Below the pieces are notes generated by a model. That model was not told where the DNA came from. It ran no database searches and saw only the letters and a program-made list of their open reading frames with translations. Both the position numbers and the translations under genes were made by a program. 64,000 bases of DNA. Origin: Actinoalloteichus caeruleus DSM 43889 (GTDB lineage Bacteria > Actinomycetota > Actinomycetes > Mycobacteriales > Pseudonocardiaceae). This document shows, piece by piece, positions 1 to 7,985 of the stretch (its first letter is position 1; every line of letters begins with the position of its first letter). Where the stretch lies: assembly GCF_000429185.2 (NCBI RefSeq), contig NZ_AUBJ02000001.1, positions 4,712,001 to 4,776,000 of the forward strand. Reading direction: 5' to 3'.

Positions 1-206
1 ACATCACCAAGCCGGTGGTGGGCTACGTCGCGGGCTTCACCGCCCCCGAGGGCAAGACGATGGGGCACGCCGGTGCCATCGTCTCCGGCTCGGCGGGCAC
101 CGCCGCCGCCAAGCAGGAGGCGCTGGAGGCCGTGGGCGTGCGGGTCGGCAAGACCCCGAGCGAGACCGCGCAGCTCGCACGCGAGGTGTTCCAGAACCTC
201 GGCTGA
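1..206 (+). CDS. sucD: Succinyl-CoA synthetase alpha subunit, 3' end (partial)
   Basis: This is the C-terminal 67 codons of the ADP-forming succinyl-CoA ligase alpha subunit, a cytosolic TCA-cycle enzyme that makes ATP from succinyl-CoA. The reading frame enters at base 3. The fragment contains the [10 protein letters not shown] motif, whose His is the phosphohistidine of the family, followed by the usual [10 protein letters not shown] stretch and a TGA stop at 204-206. The N-terminal CoA-binding domain lies before the window, as sucC presumably does. A strong hairpin follows the stop. The identification is certain; only the truncation by the window edge limits it. Confidence 0.96.
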   Translation, partial: ITKPVVGYVAGFTAPEGKTMGHAGAIVSGSAGTAAAKQEALEAVGVRVGKTPSETAQLAREVFQNLG

Positions 207-240
207 GCGCGTGAACGCCGGTGACCGGGCGGTCACCGGG

Positions 241-289
241 AGCAGAGTGGGGCCGGACTCCGCGGGGCGGAGACCGGCCCCACTCTGCT
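241..289 (+). terminator. Long perfect hairpin after sucD
   Basis: A 16-bp perfect inverted repeat (241-256 with 274-289, arm AGCAGAGTGGGGCCGG) encloses a second 5-bp stem CTCCG/CGGAG (258-262 with 268-272) and a short loop. There is no long T-tract, only TCTTC, which is common for actinobacterial terminators. It probably ends the sucCD transcript. Confidence 0.75.
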
Positions 290-391
290 CTTCGTGTGGA
301 ACGCGACCGGGCATCGGTCCGTCCAAGCCCGGTATCGGTTAGCGTTTGGAGCCGATCAGCCGGTTCACGTCCTAGTGGAGGAGACCCCGCC

Positions 392-1045
392 ATGTCCGCC
401 CCGTACGGTGCCCAGCCCCCGCAGGCCGGAGGCCCGGCCCCCACAAGCGGAGGGCTCAACCTCCAACTCGTCCTCACCCTCGCCGGGGCCGGTCTGGCCC
501 TGGTCGTCTACCTGCTCGCCTTCGCTGAGGACCTGGGCGGCGTCTACCTCAACATCACCGGCACGGGCGCGTCGCTGACCGCGATGCTGCTCGCCGGTGT
601 GCTCGCGGGCCTCACCCTGCTGCCGGACATGGGTCGGCTGCTGCTGCCGGCGGCCCTCCTCTCCGTGCTGGGTGCCCTCACCTTCCTCCAGGTCATCGTG
701 CACCGTTCCGGGGACATGGAGGCCGTCCCGGTCATCGCCCTCATCGTCGGACTGCTCCAGGCCGCGACCCTGGTCGTGGCGTGGCTGCTGGAGCAGAAGA
801 TCATCAAGCTGACGCCGAAGCCCGCCTACCCGCAGGGTGGCTGGAACCCCGCCAGCGGCGGGTTCCCGCAGCAGGGGCAGCCCCAGCCCGGTCAGTACGG
901 GCAGGAGCAGCAGTACGGCCAGGCCCCCGGGCAGTACGGCCAGCCGGGCCAGTACGGCCAGGCCCCCGGCCAGTACGGCCAGCAGCCGCAGCAGCCCGGC
1001 CAGTACGGCCAGCCCGGGACTCCCCCCGGCGGCAGCGGGGCCTGA
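392..1045 (+). CDS. DUF5336 family membrane protein with Gln/Pro/Tyr-rich tail
   Basis: A 217-residue protein with about four hydrophobic segments between residues 25 and 135 and a low-complexity C-terminal tail (about residues 150-217) made of GQYGQ/PGQYGQ repeats. This layout is that of DUF5336 proteins found next to sucD in Pseudonocardiales and mycobacteria; their role is unknown. The ATG at 392 has a GGAGGAG Shine-Dalgarno about 8 bases upstream. The repeats in the tail (about 890-1015) are direct DNA repeats of CAGTACGGCCAG and could vary in number between strains. Confidence 0.82.
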   Translation: MSAPYGAQPPQAGGPAPTSGGLNLQLVLTLAGAGLALVVYLLAFAEDLGGVYLNITGTGASLTAMLLAGVLAGLTLLPDMGRLLLPAALLSVLGALTFLQVIVHRSGDMEAVPVIALIVGLLQAATLVVAWLLEQKIIKLTPKPAYPQGGWNPASGGFPQQGQPQPGQYGQEQQYGQAPGQYGQPGQYGQAPGQYGQQPQQPGQYGQPGTPPGGSGA

Positions 1046-1135
1046 CGCCCCAGACCTGGCCGACGACGCCCACCGACGCGGGGACCGGTGGACCACCAGG
1101 ACGGCCGGACGACAACCGAACAACGTGACCAGGGG

Positions 1136-1162
1136 AACGGCGGGCCTCGGCCCGCCGTTTTT
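1136..1162 (+). terminator. Rho-independent terminator
   Basis: An 11-bp perfect stem (1136-1146 with 1149-1159, AACGGCGGGCC/GGCCCGCCGTT) with a TC loop is followed by a T5 run (1158-1162). This is the best canonical intrinsic terminator in the window. It separates the DUF5336 gene from the DUF6350 gene. Confidence 0.9.
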
Positions 1163-1225
1163 CTCACCCGAAAGAGCTAGTCTCGTTGGGCTGATCGGAG
1201 CACCTTCTCTGTCAGTCTGGCAGAC

Positions 1226-3345
1226 ATGATCACGATGCAGACGGCTCGCGCCCGACGCTCCGAGGACGATCAGGCCACCACCCCGGAGGCGGCGAAGCCC
1301 GCCGGGCGGTGGGAACGGGTCCGGATCGTGTTCGCCGCCACGAGCGGGTGTCTGGTGCTCGGCTACCTCGGGGTCGCCGCCGTCATCGCCCTGGTGCTCT
1401 CGCTGGCCGGCGCGCCGGAGCTGTCGCTGCCGTCGGTGCTGGGTGCGGCCGGTGCCGGCTGGCTGGCGGCCTTCCAGGTGCCGCTCCTCATCGCCGACCA
1501 CCCGCTGGGAATGCTGCCGCTCCTGCCGACCGCCCTGCTGGTCGCGTTGGTCGCCTCGGCGGCGGGGCCGCCTGCCGGCGGGTTGGTGGCGCGGGTCGCG
1601 CGGTGTGGTGGATCGTCGGATCGACCGCGCTGGCGCACTCGACGGTGGCTCTCGCCCTCAGCCTCGCACCCGGCTCGGGGCCGGTGGTGGTCTCGGTCCT
1701 CACCGCCACGCTCCACCCTGGTCTGCTGGCGGGAGCGGGTGCGCTGGTGGGCACCGCCCTCGTCGACGGCTGGCACCGCCGGCTGTTCACCGAAGCGGAG
1801 GCCCACGTCACCCTCGGCTTCCGGGGCGCGGCCCTCGCGCTCTCGGCAGTGGCGGCCGGTGCCGCCGCCGTCCTCGTCGTCGCCCTCGGGTTCGCGGCAG
1901 GGCGCGCCGCCGAGTTGTTCACCACCGAGGGAGGCGCGGGTGCGGCGCTGGGCCTCCTGTTGCTCTCCCTCGCCTACCTCCCGAACATGCTCCTGGCCGT
2001 CGCCGCCTTCTGCACCGGTGTACCGGTGTCGCTCGGCCAGCTCGAGCTGTCGTTGTTCTGGCTGGAGTCCGCGTCCGTCCCGGACGTCCCACTGCTGGCG
2101 GCGGTTCCCGGGACGGGGCCGCACCTGGCGTGGGCGCCGGTGGTGCTCGGCCCTCTGGCCGGCGGTCTGCTGGTCGGCTGGCGATGCCGGGGCGACGCCG
2201 CCAACCCCGTCGCCCGGCTGCGGCCGGTCGCGGTGTCGGCGGCCGTCGCCGCGACCGGAGCGTTCGCGGCCGCGTTGCTCGCGGGTGGCCAACTCGCCGA
2301 CGGGCCCTTCGGCGCGATGCGCGTCCCCGCCGGCGAGTTCGCCAGCGCGGTCTTCTGCTGGGTCGCCGTGCCCGGCGCGCTCCTCGCCTGGTTCCTCGGC
2401 CCCCGTCGGCCCGCCTCGACGGCCGCCGGTGCCGCCGACCACTCGGTGACCGACCCCTCGGCATCGGTCACCGGCCCGGCGGGTGGCGCCCCGACGCCGG
2501 GCGAGGGCCACGACGGGCACCCCGGCCGGGACGCCGACGACCCGACACCGCCGGACGACGTGGAGGTGGCCGACGCGTCGGATGACGAGGCTGACGGCGC
2601 TTCCCCGGATGAGCGGAGGGAGGAACGCGAGGACCAGGCCGACGGGCCGGGTCCGGCGGCGACCGTCGAGGACCAGGTGGCGGGGCACGAAGGCGTCCAC
2701 GGTGGAACGGTCGCGGCGGCGGACGGGACTGGCGGCGAGTGGCCCGGGGATGCCCAGGCCACTCAGGACGTCCGGGATCCGGCTTCCTCGGCGGTCCCCG
2801 GGCCTCGGTGGTCCGGGGACGCCGGGCGGGCCCCGGAGGCCCCCGTGGTCGACACCTCGTCGTCCGGGTCCCCCTCGCGGGCCGACCGGGTCCCCGGCGG
2901 CGCCGTCCCGGAACCAGGGGATGGCACCCCCGCCCCCGAAATCGGGAGGGCCGCGGTCGACGGGGCGGGGCGGGCGCGGGGAGACGTCGGGCGGCGGTCG
3001 GGGCGCGCCAGGGCGGCGTTCCCGCGCCGGTCGTCCGAGGACGACCCCAGGCACCCGGGCCGACGAAAGCCTCCCCGGCGAGGGACACGGCGCGGAGCCC
3101 GGCCCGCCCGCTCCCCGCGAGGCCGACGGCCACGACGACCGCCCCGGCTCGGACGGCTGGCGGACGAGCGCGGAGTCCTGGTCCTGGGCGGCGGGCGGGG
3201 GCGCGGGACGCGAACCCCTGCCCCGGTTCCGGCCGAGTCGGAGGACGACGTCCCACGGATCCCACCCCCCGGGCCGGCCGGCGACGGGGCGACGAACCGG
3301 CCGGGCGAGCGGGAGCCGGTGTGGCCCCGGGGGGACGAGGAGTGA
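1226..3345 (+). pseudogene. DUF6350 multi-pass membrane protein, interrupted by an apparent frameshift
   Basis: The N-terminal part (from ATG 1226) encodes a TM protein whose sequence (GYLGVAAVIALVLSLAG, GWLAAFQVPLL) matches the start of the DUF6350 family, which commonly precedes purN in actinobacteria. The frame runs until about 1565-1600. The family sequence then continues in the next frame (AVWWIVGSTALAH onward) with more TM helices to about 2400, followed by an unusually long acidic, Gly/Pro/Asp-rich tail of about 300 residues to the TGA at 3343-3345. Restoring one base in the GGGG run at 1564-1567 or nearby gives 706 codons plus a stop in one frame. Either a sequencing undercall or a genuine lesion is possible. 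Function is unknown. Confidence 0.72.
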
Positions 3346-3567
3346 CCGGTGGTTCTCCGCGTCGTGCCCGGGGTCCCCTCACGCCCGGCGCGGGACGGTC
3401 CGCTACTACGCTGGGGGCGCTCCTCCTGGGTGGGCGACCGTCGCTGATCAGCCGCGACCCCTGCCCGGGACGGCTCACTGTCCCGCCTCCGGCCGAGCGA
3501 TCAGGAGAACACGCTGAGCTCCCCCAACTCGGATGTCGACCCCGCGTCCGTCCGGCTCGCACTACCG

Positions 3568-4173
3568 GTGCCCGCCAGGGTCGTCGTGCTGGTGTCGGGT
3601 TCCGGCAGCCTGTTGCAGGCCCTGATCGACGCCACCGGGACCCCCGGCTTCCCGGTGACCCTCGCGGCGGTGGGCGCTGACCGCCCAGCCATCCGAGGGC
3701 TCGCTCGTGCCGAGGGCGCCGGCCTCCCGACCTTCACCGTCCGGCTGGGGGACCACCCGGACCGGGAAGCCTGGGACACGGCGCTCACGGAGGCGGTGGA
3801 CGCCCACCGGCCGGACCTGGTCGTCTCGGCTGGTTTCATGAAGATCCTCGGGCCCAGGTTCCTCGGCCGGTTCGAGGGACGGGTGCTCAACACCCACCCC
3901 GCCCTGCTGCCGGCGTTCCCCGGGGCGCACGCCGTCGCGGACGCGTTGCGCTACGGGGTCAAGGTCACCGGGTCCACCGTGCACCTGGTCGACGGCGGGG
4001 TGGACACGGGCCCCATCGTGGGCCAGGAGGCGGTGCCGGTGCTGCCGGGGGACACCGAGGACAGCCTGCACGAGCGAATCAAGACGGTGGAGCGTCGGCT
4101 GTTGGTCGACACGGTCGCCCGGCTGGCCCGGGAAGGCTGCACCGTGACCGGACGAGAGGTGAACATCCCGTGA
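3568..4173 (+). CDS. purN: Phosphoribosylglycinamide formyltransferase
   Basis: Cytosolic enzyme of purine synthesis that transfers the formyl group of 10-formyl-THF to GAR. The N-terminal [12 protein letters not shown] loop binds phosphoribosyl. [12 protein letters not shown] holds the catalytic Asn108 and His110, and [14 protein letters not shown] holds Asp146 (numbered from GTG 3568). Length 201 is normal. No Shine-Dalgarno precedes this GTG, whereas AGGAG at 3503-3507 sits 6 bases before an in-frame CTG at 3514, so the true protein may start there and be 18 residues longer. The stop overlaps the purH start (GTGA), so the two genes are translationally coupled. Confidence 0.95.
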   Translation: MPARVVVLVSGSGSLLQALIDATGTPGFPVTLAAVGADRPAIRGLARAEGAGLPTFTVRLGDHPDREAWDTALTEAVDAHRPDLVVSAGFMKILGPRFLGRFEGRVLNTHPALLPAFPGAHAVADALRYGVKVTGSTVHLVDGGVDTGPIVGQEAVPVLPGDTEDSLHERIKTVERRLLVDTVARLAREGCTVTGREVNIP

Positions 4174-5774
4174 CCGCTGGCCACACCGAGACCGCCGACC
4201 AGGACGCAGACCGGCGGCCGATCCGCCGCGCGCTGGTCGCGGTCTCCGACAAGCACGGCCTGCTCGAACTGGCCACCGGTCTGCACGCGGCGGGCGTGGA
4301 GATCGTCTCCACCGGTGGTACGGCGGCCCGCATCGCCGACGCCGGGGTGCCGGTGACCCCGGTGGAGAAGCTCACGGGCTTCCCGGAGTGCCTGGACGGC
4401 CGGGTCAAGACCCTGCATCCGAGGGTCCACGCGGGTCTGCTCGCCGACGTGCGCCGGGAGTCGCACCGGGAGCAGCTGGACAGGCTGGGCATCGCGCCCT
4501 TCGACCTGTTGGTGATCAACCTCTACCCGTTCCGGGAGACGGTCGCCTCCGGCGCGGACTCCGAGGAGTGCGTGGAGCAGATCGACATCGGGGGACCGGC
4601 GATGCTGCGCGCCTCCGCCAAGAACCACGCCAACGTGACGGTGGTGGTGGACCCCTCGCGGTACGACTGGCTGTTGGAGCGGGTTCGCGCGGGCGGAACC
4701 TCCCTGGCGGAGCGGCGGGCGCTGGCCGTCGACGCGTTCCGCCACACCGCGTCCTACGACACGGCGGTCGCCTCGTGGATGGGCGGCGAACTCGCCCCCG
4801 ACGACGAGGGCAGTGGTTTTCCCGGGTGGACCGGGCAGACCTGGAACCGGGCGGCCGTGCTGCGCTACGGCGAGAACCCGCACCAGCGGGCGGCGCTCTA
4901 CGCCACCGAGGGCGCCGAGGGGCTGGCCACGGCGGAGCAGCTGCACGGCAAGGAGATGTCGTACAACAACTACGTGGACGCGGACGCCGCCTGGCGGGCG
5001 GCCCACGACCACGAGTCGCCCTGCGTCGCGATCATCAAGCACGCCAACCCGTGTGGCATCGCGGTGTCCGAACTGGCGGGGGCGGCCGCGGTGGCCGACG
5101 CGCACCGCAAGGCGCACGCCTGCGACCCGGTGAGCGCCTACGGCGGGGTCATCGCGGTGAACCGGCCGGTCACCGTCGAGATGGCCGAGCAGGTGGCCGA
5201 CATCTTCACCGAGGTCGTGGTGGCCCCCGGTTACGAGGAGGGTGCCGTCGAGGTCCTCGCGGGGAAGAAGAACATCCGCATCCTGGTGGCGGGCGCTCCG
5301 ACGCGGGGCGGCCTGGAGACCAGGGCCGTCTCCGGGGGTCTGCTCGTGCAGACCTCGGACGCGATCGACGCGGACGGCGACGACCCGGCGAACTGGACCC
5401 TGGCGACCGGTGCGCCCGCCGACGGGGCCACGCTGGCCGACCTCGCCTTCGTCTGGCGGGCCTGCCGGGCGGTGAAGTCCAACGCGATCCTGCTCGCCAA
5501 CGAGGGCGCCACCGTCGGCGCCGGCATGGGGCAGGTGAACCGGGTCGACGCGGCCCGGCTGGCGGTGTCGAGGGCGGGGGACCGGGCCCGGGGTTCGGTC
5601 GCGGCGTCCGACGCCTTCTTCCCGTTCCCCGACGGCCTGGAGGTGCTGCTGGAGGCCGGGGTCCGGGCGGTGGTCCAGCCGGGCGGATCCGTGCGCGACC
5701 CCCAGGTGATCGCGGCCGCGGAGCGGGCCGGCGTCACGCTCTACCTGACCGGCACCCGGCACTTCGCCCACTGA
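4170..5774 (+). CDS. purH: Bifunctional AICAR formyltransferase / IMP cyclohydrolase
   Basis: Catalyses the last two steps of IMP synthesis in the cytosol. The N-terminal MGS-like cyclohydrolase domain (about residues 20-150) shows [18 protein letters not shown] and GRVKTLHP. The C-terminal transformylase domain has the catalytic KHANPCG (about residues 289-295), SNAIL and DAFFPF. Length 534 fits the family. GTG 4170 overlaps the purN stop by 4 bases, which gives an operon purN-purH, as in most actinobacteria. The protein is intact and the identification is certain. Confidence 0.97.
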   Translation: MTAGHTETADQDADRRPIRRALVAVSDKHGLLELATGLHAAGVEIVSTGGTAARIADAGVPVTPVEKLTGFPECLDGRVKTLHPRVHAGLLADVRRESHREQLDRLGIAPFDLLVINLYPFRETVASGADSEECVEQIDIGGPAMLRASAKNHANVTVVVDPSRYDWLLERVRAGGTSLAERRALAVDAFRHTASYDTAVASWMGGELAPDDEGSGFPGWTGQTWNRAAVLRYGENPHQRAALYATEGAEGLATAEQLHGKEMSYNNYVDADAAWRAAHDHESPCVAIIKHANPCGIAVSELAGAAAVADAHRKAHACDPVSAYGGVIAVNRPVTVEMAEQVADIFTEVVVAPGYEEGAVEVLAGKKNIRILVAGAPTRGGLETRAVSGGLLVQTSDAIDADGDDPANWTLATGAPADGATLADLAFVWRACRAVKSNAILLANEGATVGAGMGQVNRVDAARLAVSRAGDRARGSVAASDAFFPFPDGLEVLLEAGVRAVVQPGGSVRDPQVIAAAERAGVTLYLTGTRHFAH

Positions 5775-6152
5775 GCCCGGGGCGTGAGCTGGTTCCGACC
5801 AGCCGCGTCGGCACGCCTCCCGCTGGGCCGCCGGCGGGAGGTCACCGGTGCCCCCGGTGGGGACAGCGCTCCCGGTGGCGTGCCGACCGTGCCCCGCCGG
5901 CCATTCGGGTAGGCGTGATGGCACCCCGGGAGTGTTGGTACCCGGTGGACGGGCACGTCGCGACCTGACGAGGTCGGTCACAGGGACAGCTGGGTGGCTC
6001 GCGGGCCAGCTCGCCCGGTGCGTCGTCAACCCCGAGAACGGCACTGATCGAGTGGCCAGGGACGGGTGAGCGCGACGTTCATCGCTGCCCGGCCTCCACC
6101 CCGTGGGCCGGATGCCGGTGCCACCGGGGAGGGCGCGCGTGGGACCGGGTGT
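5775..6152. other. Intergenic region after purH
   Basis: About 380 bases between purH and the convergent 6153-6902 gene with no convincing gene. An 8-bp inverted repeat CCTCCCGC/GCGGGAGG (5816-5823 with 5834-5841) could be a weak terminator of purNH. Nothing else is recognised. Confidence 0.4.
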
Positions 6153-6902
6153 TCAGCCCGAACGGCTGGCGAGCGCGGTCAGCACCTCCCTGGCGACGTG
6201 TTCGGCGATCCGGCTGGCGTGGGTGGCGTCGGCGCCGTCCTGGTCCGGTCGGTGACCGACGCTGTGGACGACCTGCACGACGAGGTCGGCGGCCCGGGCG
6301 ACGGCATGGGCCTCGACGTCCTGGTCGTACCGGGTCCTCGTGCGGATGACGGCCTCGTCCCCGAGATCGGGCAGCGTCCGGAACCCGTCCTCGCCGGACG
6401 GCCCGTCCCGCCGGAGTTGTGCCAGCCAGTCGGCGGCCTCCGCGTCGGCCCTACCGGGGGACTCGCTCCGGTGGCGCTCGAAGGTGACCGCGAGGCTGTT
6501 CCCCGGGGCTCCTCCCGTGGCGCCGACCGGCGGTCCCCAGTAGCAGAAGGCCGTGCCGTCCACCAACTGGCCGGGTGGTGGGCCGTTCGACCCGGGAGGG
6601 GAGAACGGCTGGAAGTCGGGGGTGCCCGCCGCTCGCAGCGACTCCTCGCTGACCAGGGCGCAGTGGTCCAGCGCCGCCCTGGAGGTCGGGGGCGGTATCG
6701 GGGCCGCTTCGGGTTCGGCGGGACGGGAGAGGTACCAGGCCACGCCTCCGCCGCCGGCCAGCAGGACCGCGAGGCCACCGGTCAGCGCGACCGCTCCTCG
6801 GAGGCGGCCGCGAGGACGGCCAGGTCTGGGGACCGCGATGGCTCCCCGGGGTGGCGGGACGGCCCTGTCGTGGTTCTCCGGTGGTGGGGGCGGCTGGCTC
6901 AC
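6153..6902 (-). CDS. Membrane-anchored secreted protein of unknown function
   Basis: A 249-residue protein with a Pro/Arg-rich cytoplasmic N-terminus, one hydrophobic segment (about residues 38-58, AVALTGGLAVLLAGGGGVAWYL) and an extracytoplasmic domain. The domain holds two Cys (DHCAL and FCYWG) that could form a disulfide. The layout resembles DUF3558-like actinobacterial anchored proteins, but the family is not firmly recognised. It starts at GTG 6902 with GGAGAAGGGG upstream. It is divergent from the SOS-regulated imuA' operon, and the shared 280-base intergenic region holds the LexA box. Confidence 0.7.
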   Translation of the reverse strand: MSQPPPPPENHDRAVPPPRGAIAVPRPGRPRGRLRGAVALTGGLAVLLAGGGGVAWYLSRPAEPEAAPIPPPTSRAALDHCALVSEESLRAAGTPDFQPFSPPGSNGPPPGQLVDGTAFCYWGPPVGATGGAPGNSLAVTFERHRSESPGRADAEAADWLAQLRRDGPSGEDGFRTLPDLGDEAVIRTRTRYDQDVEAHAVARAADLVVQVVHSVGHRPDQDGADATHASRIAEHVAREVLTALASRSG

Positions 6903-7015
6903 GTCACGATCCCCTTCTCCTGGGCGCTGCGGTCCGGCCGGTGTTCACGGTATCGCTCGAGTGATGTCGGGGGCGCCCCTTGACGTCTGCCCCGGTAATG
7001 GGTTTACTGGAGCGT

Positions 7016-7035
7016 GTTCGAACATGCGTTCGAAC
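7016..7035 (+). promoter_or_regulatory. LexA-binding SOS box of the mutasome operon
   Basis: GTTCGAACATGCGTTCGAAC is a perfect match to the actinobacterial LexA box, core CGAAC-N4-GTTCG. Each arm is itself the palindrome GTTCGAAC. It lies about 145 bases before the imuA' start, so LexA should repress imuA'-imuB until DNA damage. Confidence 0.92.
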
Positions 7036-7178
7036 AACTGGTTGGGGTGCCCGTCGTGGGGTGCACCGACCCATGTCCGCCGGCTTCCCCCCGGTGGCGG
7101 TCTCGCGGCCGGAGCACCAGCTCGGCCGCCCACCAGTCGTGTCCGTCTGGTGGAGACAGTCGCCCGGCACGGAAGGGG

Positions 7179-7985
7179 ATGCTGGTGGTCGCCGCATCAG
7201 TGGCCTCGTTGAGCGCGATGGACGGGGTGGCCACGGCGTCGGGGATGGCCGTGGGCGCTGGTCCGGGGGCTCCGCGTGTGTTGCCGGTGCGAACGGAACT
7301 GGCCGCCCTGCTTCCGTGGGGTGGTCTGCGCAGGGGCAGCACGGTGGCGGTGCGCGGGTCCACCGCGCTGCTCCTGTCGCTGCTCGCCGAGGCGACGACC
7401 GCTGGCTCCTGGGCCGCGGTGGTCGGGATGCCGGCCGTCGGAGTGCTGGCCGCCGCCGAGGCGGGGGTGGCCGTGCGCCGGATGCCGCTGGTCCCTGACC
7501 CCGGGCCCGACCTGCCCGGTGTGGTGGGCGCGTTGCTGGACGGCATCGAGCTGGTGGTGGTCGCGGGTTTCGCGGGTGTGGGGGAGACCCGGCTCCGGCG
7601 GTTGAGCGCCAGGGCACGCCAGCGGTCGGCCGTGTTGCTCCCGGTGGTGGGGCGGGAGCCCTGGCCGGGAGCCGACCTCGAACTGAGCTGCGCGGAGGCG
7701 ACCTGGCAGGGGCCGGGGCGGGGCGATGGTCGTCTCCTGGAGCGAACGGTGTCCGTGCGGGCGAGGGGTCGGGGTGCCGCGGCGAGACCCCGACGGGTTC
7801 GCCTGACGTTGCCGGCCGGTTCGTCCACCCCGGAGGACGCGGCCGGCCGGAACGCCGATGTCCCGGGTGTGAGCCGCGTCCTCGCCGGGAGCGAGGACGC
7901 GGAGCTCCTCCTGGCCGGGGGCGGCCAGTGGGCGGGCGGCCAGGCCCGGGTCGTCGGCCCGGGAACGGGGCTGACCGGTGTGTGA
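7179..7985 (+). CDS. imuA': ImuA' (SulA/RecA-like) mutasome accessory protein
   Basis: A RecA-fold-like protein whose LAALLPWGGLRRGSTVAVRG start is typical of ImuA' in actinobacteria. The family partners ImuB and DnaE2 in damage-induced translesion synthesis and mutagenesis. It has no intact Walker A motif, as expected for ImuA'. The start is ambiguous: ATG 7179 follows GGAAGGGG directly, while the in-frame GTG at 7185 has better spacing to that site. About 268 residues. The stop overlaps the imuB GTG, so the pair is coupled. An upstream SOS box gives the regulation. Confidence 0.82.
   Translation: MLVVAASVASLSAMDGVATASGMAVGAGPGAPRVLPVRTELAALLPWGGLRRGSTVAVRGSTALLLSLLAEATTAGSWAAVVGMPAVGVLAAAEAGVAVRRMPLVPDPGPDLPGVVGALLDGIELVVVAGFAGVGETRLRRLSARARQRSAVLLPVVGREPWPGADLELSCAEATWQGPGRGDGRLLERTVSVRARGRGAAARPRRVRLTLPAGSSTPEDAAGRNADVPGVSRVLAGSEDAELLLAGGGQWAGGQARVVGPGTGLTGV

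Noticed and set aside
890-1015. Minisatellite of independent interest in the DUF5336 gene
   Set aside because: The repeats encode the normal low-complexity GQYGQ tail of this family and stay in frame.
3951-6044. 697-codon minus-strand frame opposite purH
   Set aside because: purN and purH fully explain this segment; the minus frame is Arg/Pro/Gly-rich and lacks any motif.
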